Positions 5,445 to 6,971 of a DNA stretch of 6,971 nucleotides are shown one piece after another. The position numbers were made by a program, and so were the translations under genes. The stretch is taken from assembly GCA_007134625.1 (NCBI GenBank), contig SLKL01000141.1:1-6971 (forward strand). Reading direction: 5' to 3'. How positions within the stretch are numbered: position 1 is the first letter of the stretch; each line of letters begins with the position of its first letter. The notes beneath the pieces were generated by a model that saw only the letters and a list, made by a program, of their open reading frames with translations, had not been told where the DNA came from and made no database searches. The DNA is from Saprospiraceae bacterium (GTDB taxonomy: Bacteria; Bacteroidota; Bacteroidia; Chitinophagales; Saprospiraceae).

Positions 5445-6935
5445 ATGATTGAATCCTCACTTATTATTCTCGTGGGTCTGGTATTTCTCGTATTGCTGAT
5501 GCTGATGTACGCAGTGACCCGTTATAAAAGATGTCCCTCAGACAAGATTCTGGTAATCTATGGAAAAACAGGTTCCGGGTCAGCTAAATGTCTTGCCGGT
5601 GGTGCCGCTTTTGTGTGGCCGGTAATTCAGGATTATGAGTACCTTGACCTTACACCACTTTCTATTGATGTGGATTTGAGAGGTGCTTTGAGTAAACAAA
5701 ATATTCGTGTAAATGTACCCTCGAGATTTACAGTAGCCATCTCCAATGAAGAGGGCATCATGACCAATGCTGCTGAGCGTCTTCTTGGAAAAGGAAGAAC
5801 TGAAGTAGCAGACCTTTCAAAAGACATTATCTTCGGTCAGTTGCGTCTCGTTGTCGCCACAATGGACATTGAAGAAATTAACTCAGACAGAGATAAGTTT
5901 TTAACTAATGTAACCAATAATGTTGGCTCTGAGCTAAAGAAAATTGGTTTAACTCTTATTAACGTTAACGTTACTGACATTCAGGATGAATCAGGTTATA
6001 TTGAAGCCCTTGGTAAAGAAGCAGCCGCTCAGGCAGTGAATGAAGCTAGAGTGAGTGTAGCGGAAAGAGAAAGAGGCGGTTCTATTGGTGAGGCTGAGGC
6101 AAGAAGAGATCAAAGGATTAAGGTCGCCAACGCAGAAGCTTCTGCCATATCAGGTGAGGCTGAAGCAAAACAGGAAGAGAGAATTCGGGTTGCGGAGGCC
6201 AATGCCAGATCAATAGAAGGAGAAAACAGATCTCAAATTTCTATTGCTCAATCTGATTCTGAAAGAAGAGAAAGAGAAGCTGAGGTGAATAACAGAGCCG
6301 TTGCTACTGAAAAGGTAGAAGCTGCCAGAGCGTTGGAAATCGCCTATGCGGCTGAAGTAAAGTCAGAAAACGCCCGAAAAGAAATGGAGCAGGCAAGACT
6401 GCAGGCAGATGTGCTCGTAAAAGCAGAAATTGCTAAGAGAAAACTGGAAATAGAAGCTGAAGCGCAGGCAGAGGAAATCAGAAGAAAAGCGAAGGGTGAG
6501 GCTGATGCCATTTACATGAAAAAAGAAGCTGAAGCGCGTGGTATGTACGAACTATTGACCAAGCAGGCAGAAGGATTTGATCAGATTGTTAAGGCTTCAA
6601 GAGGTAGCTCAAGAGATGCTGTATTGATGATGATTGCCGATAAACTAGAAGGTTTGGTTAAAACACAGGTGGAAGCCATTAAGAATATTAAAATTGATAA
6701 AGTTACAGTTTGGGAGGGCGGAAACCAAAATGAAAATGAAGGCAATTCTACCAGTAAGTTTATCAGTGGCTTATATAAGTCTGTACCGCCTATGAGTGAT
6801 TTATTCAATATGGCTGGTATGGATTTGCCTTCCTATCTTGGACAGGCACGTCAGGATGAAGTACAAGCACCTCTGATGCCCAAGCAAGATGTAGAGGATG
6901 CTGATGAGGAAGATGAAGGGAAGGAAGAACAATAA
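5445..6935 (+). CDS. Flotillin (SPFH/PHB domain membrane-microdomain scaffold)
   Basis: A 496-residue membrane-anchored scaffold, close in length to B. subtilis FloT/YuaG (about 509). A hydrophobic anchor spans 5-25, followed by YKRCPSDKILVIYGK, the conserved entry to the SPFH domain (about 28-190), which ends in NVNVTDIQDESGYIEALG (173-190). Residues about 191-370 are a long Ala/Glu/Arg-rich coiled coil carrying the flotillin 'EA' motifs, including three tandem 22-residue units (215-280). A C-terminal domain follows (about 371-465) with VTVWEGG and the AGMDLPSYLG motif, then an acidic tail (482-496, 10 of 15 residues acidic). Flotillins oligomerise at the membrane and organise protein complexes; in B. 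subtilis they affect cell-wall synthesis, membrane fluidity and signalling. It starts 24 bp after the NfeD-like gene with no terminator between, so the two are very likely co-transcribed. Cys30 next to the anchor is a plausible lipidation site by analogy only. No terminator is visible in the 36 bp left downstream. Confidence 0.94.
   Translation: MIESSLIILVGLVFLVLLMLMYAVTRYKRCPSDKILVIYGKTGSGSAKCLAGGAAFVWPVIQDYEYLDLTPLSIDVDLRGALSKQNIRVNVPSRFTVAISNEEGIMTNAAERLLGKGRTEVADLSKDIIFGQLRLVVATMDIEEINSDRDKFLTNVTNNVGSELKKIGLTLINVNVTDIQDESGYIEALGKEAAAQAVNEARVSVAERERGGSIGEAEARRDQRIKVANAEASAISGEAEAKQEERIRVAEANARSIEGENRSQISIAQSDSERREREAEVNNRAVATEKVEAARALEIAYAAEVKSENARKEMEQARLQADVLVKAEIAKRKLEIEAEAQAEEIRRKAKGEADAIYMKKEAEARGMYELLTKQAEGFDQIVKASRGSSRDAVLMMIADKLEGLVKTQVEAIKNIKIDKVTVWEGGNQNENEGNSTSKFISGLYKSVPPMSDLFNMAGMDLPSYLGQARQDEVQAPLMPKQDVEDADEEDEGKEEQ
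6087..6284 (+). repeat. Three tandem 22-residue (66-bp) units in the flotillin coiled coil
   Basis: Flotillin residues 215-236, 237-258 and 259-280 each begin with Gly-Glu. The first two are close copies: both open with GEAEA and share the Arg-Ile-(Lys/Arg)-Val-Ala core. The third (GENRSQISIAQ...) is more divergent. A period of 22 equals two hendecads, as expected for a nearly straight or right-handed coiled coil. This is probably old internal duplication in the flotillin stalk and not a recent DNA repeat. Confidence 0.65.
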
Positions 6936-6971
6936 TACTATTTAATCAGTTTTAGTAATTAATATTCGGGG

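Noticed and set aside
5960..5973. Perfect 14-bp palindrome TAACGTTAACGTTA inside the flotillin gene
   Set aside because: It is explained by coding: it covers the repeated Asn-Val-Asn-Val of the conserved NVNVTD segment. It has no regulatory context.
1..6971. CRISPR arrays, tRNA or rRNA genes, insertion sequences, attachment sites, phage or defence genes
   Set aside because: I looked on both strands and saw no spaced direct repeats, cloverleaf-like segments, transposase motifs or terminal repeats. The window reads as ordinary chromosomal genes.

Overview
The window looks like chromosomal DNA from a Bacteroidota bacterium, most likely from the Saprospiria/Cytophagia-type gliding or marine lineages. 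Three things point there. The large secreted protein ends in a type IX secretion system (T9SS) type A sorting domain, which is essentially confined to this phylum. Two genes are preceded by a TAnnTTTG element, the Bacteroidota -7 promoter box. None of the four complete genes has a Shine-Dalgarno site; each has an A-run followed by C just upstream of its ATG instead. All genes lie on the + strand, and I see no real gene on the - strand.

Layout: (1) 2-175, the 3' end of a gene encoding a CBS domain. (2) 176-354, a spacer with a TATATTTG promoter box and a 7-bp inverted repeat near the predicted mRNA 5' end. (3) 355-3477, a 1040-residue secreted modular protein: signal peptide, a cysteine-rich array of HYR-like beta-sandwich modules, a carboxypeptidase-regulatory-like domain, a dockerin-like calcium-binding segment, a cohesin-like domain and a T9SS sorting domain. 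(4) 3491-3542, a strong intrinsic terminator whose T-tract runs into a promoter box for the next gene. (5) 3568-4677, a dipeptide epimerase of the enolase superfamily. (6) 4678-4805, an AT-rich spacer with a possible weak terminator. (7) 4806-5420, an NfeD/YqiJ/YuaF-type membrane protein, followed 24 bp later by (8) 5445-6935, a flotillin. The window ends 36 bp after the flotillin stop.

How they work together: the last two genes are a well-known functional pair (NfeD-like partner plus flotillin, as in B. subtilis yuaF-yuaG and E. coli yqiJ-yqiK) and almost certainly form an operon that builds a membrane-microdomain scaffold. The epimerase probably acts on peptides, possibly from peptidoglycan; its active site is intact but it lacks the arginine that recognises Glu in L-Ala-D/L-Glu epimerases. 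A link between the epimerase and the flotillin pair through envelope metabolism is only an inference from proximity. The large surface protein appears to be a separate transcription unit.

I did not find a convincing, wholly new system. The most worthwhile leads are the epimerase's substrate, the dockerin-like plus cohesin-like combination in one T9SS protein, the strictly alternating acidic loop in the NfeD-like protein, and the 22-residue repeat in the flotillin coiled coil.
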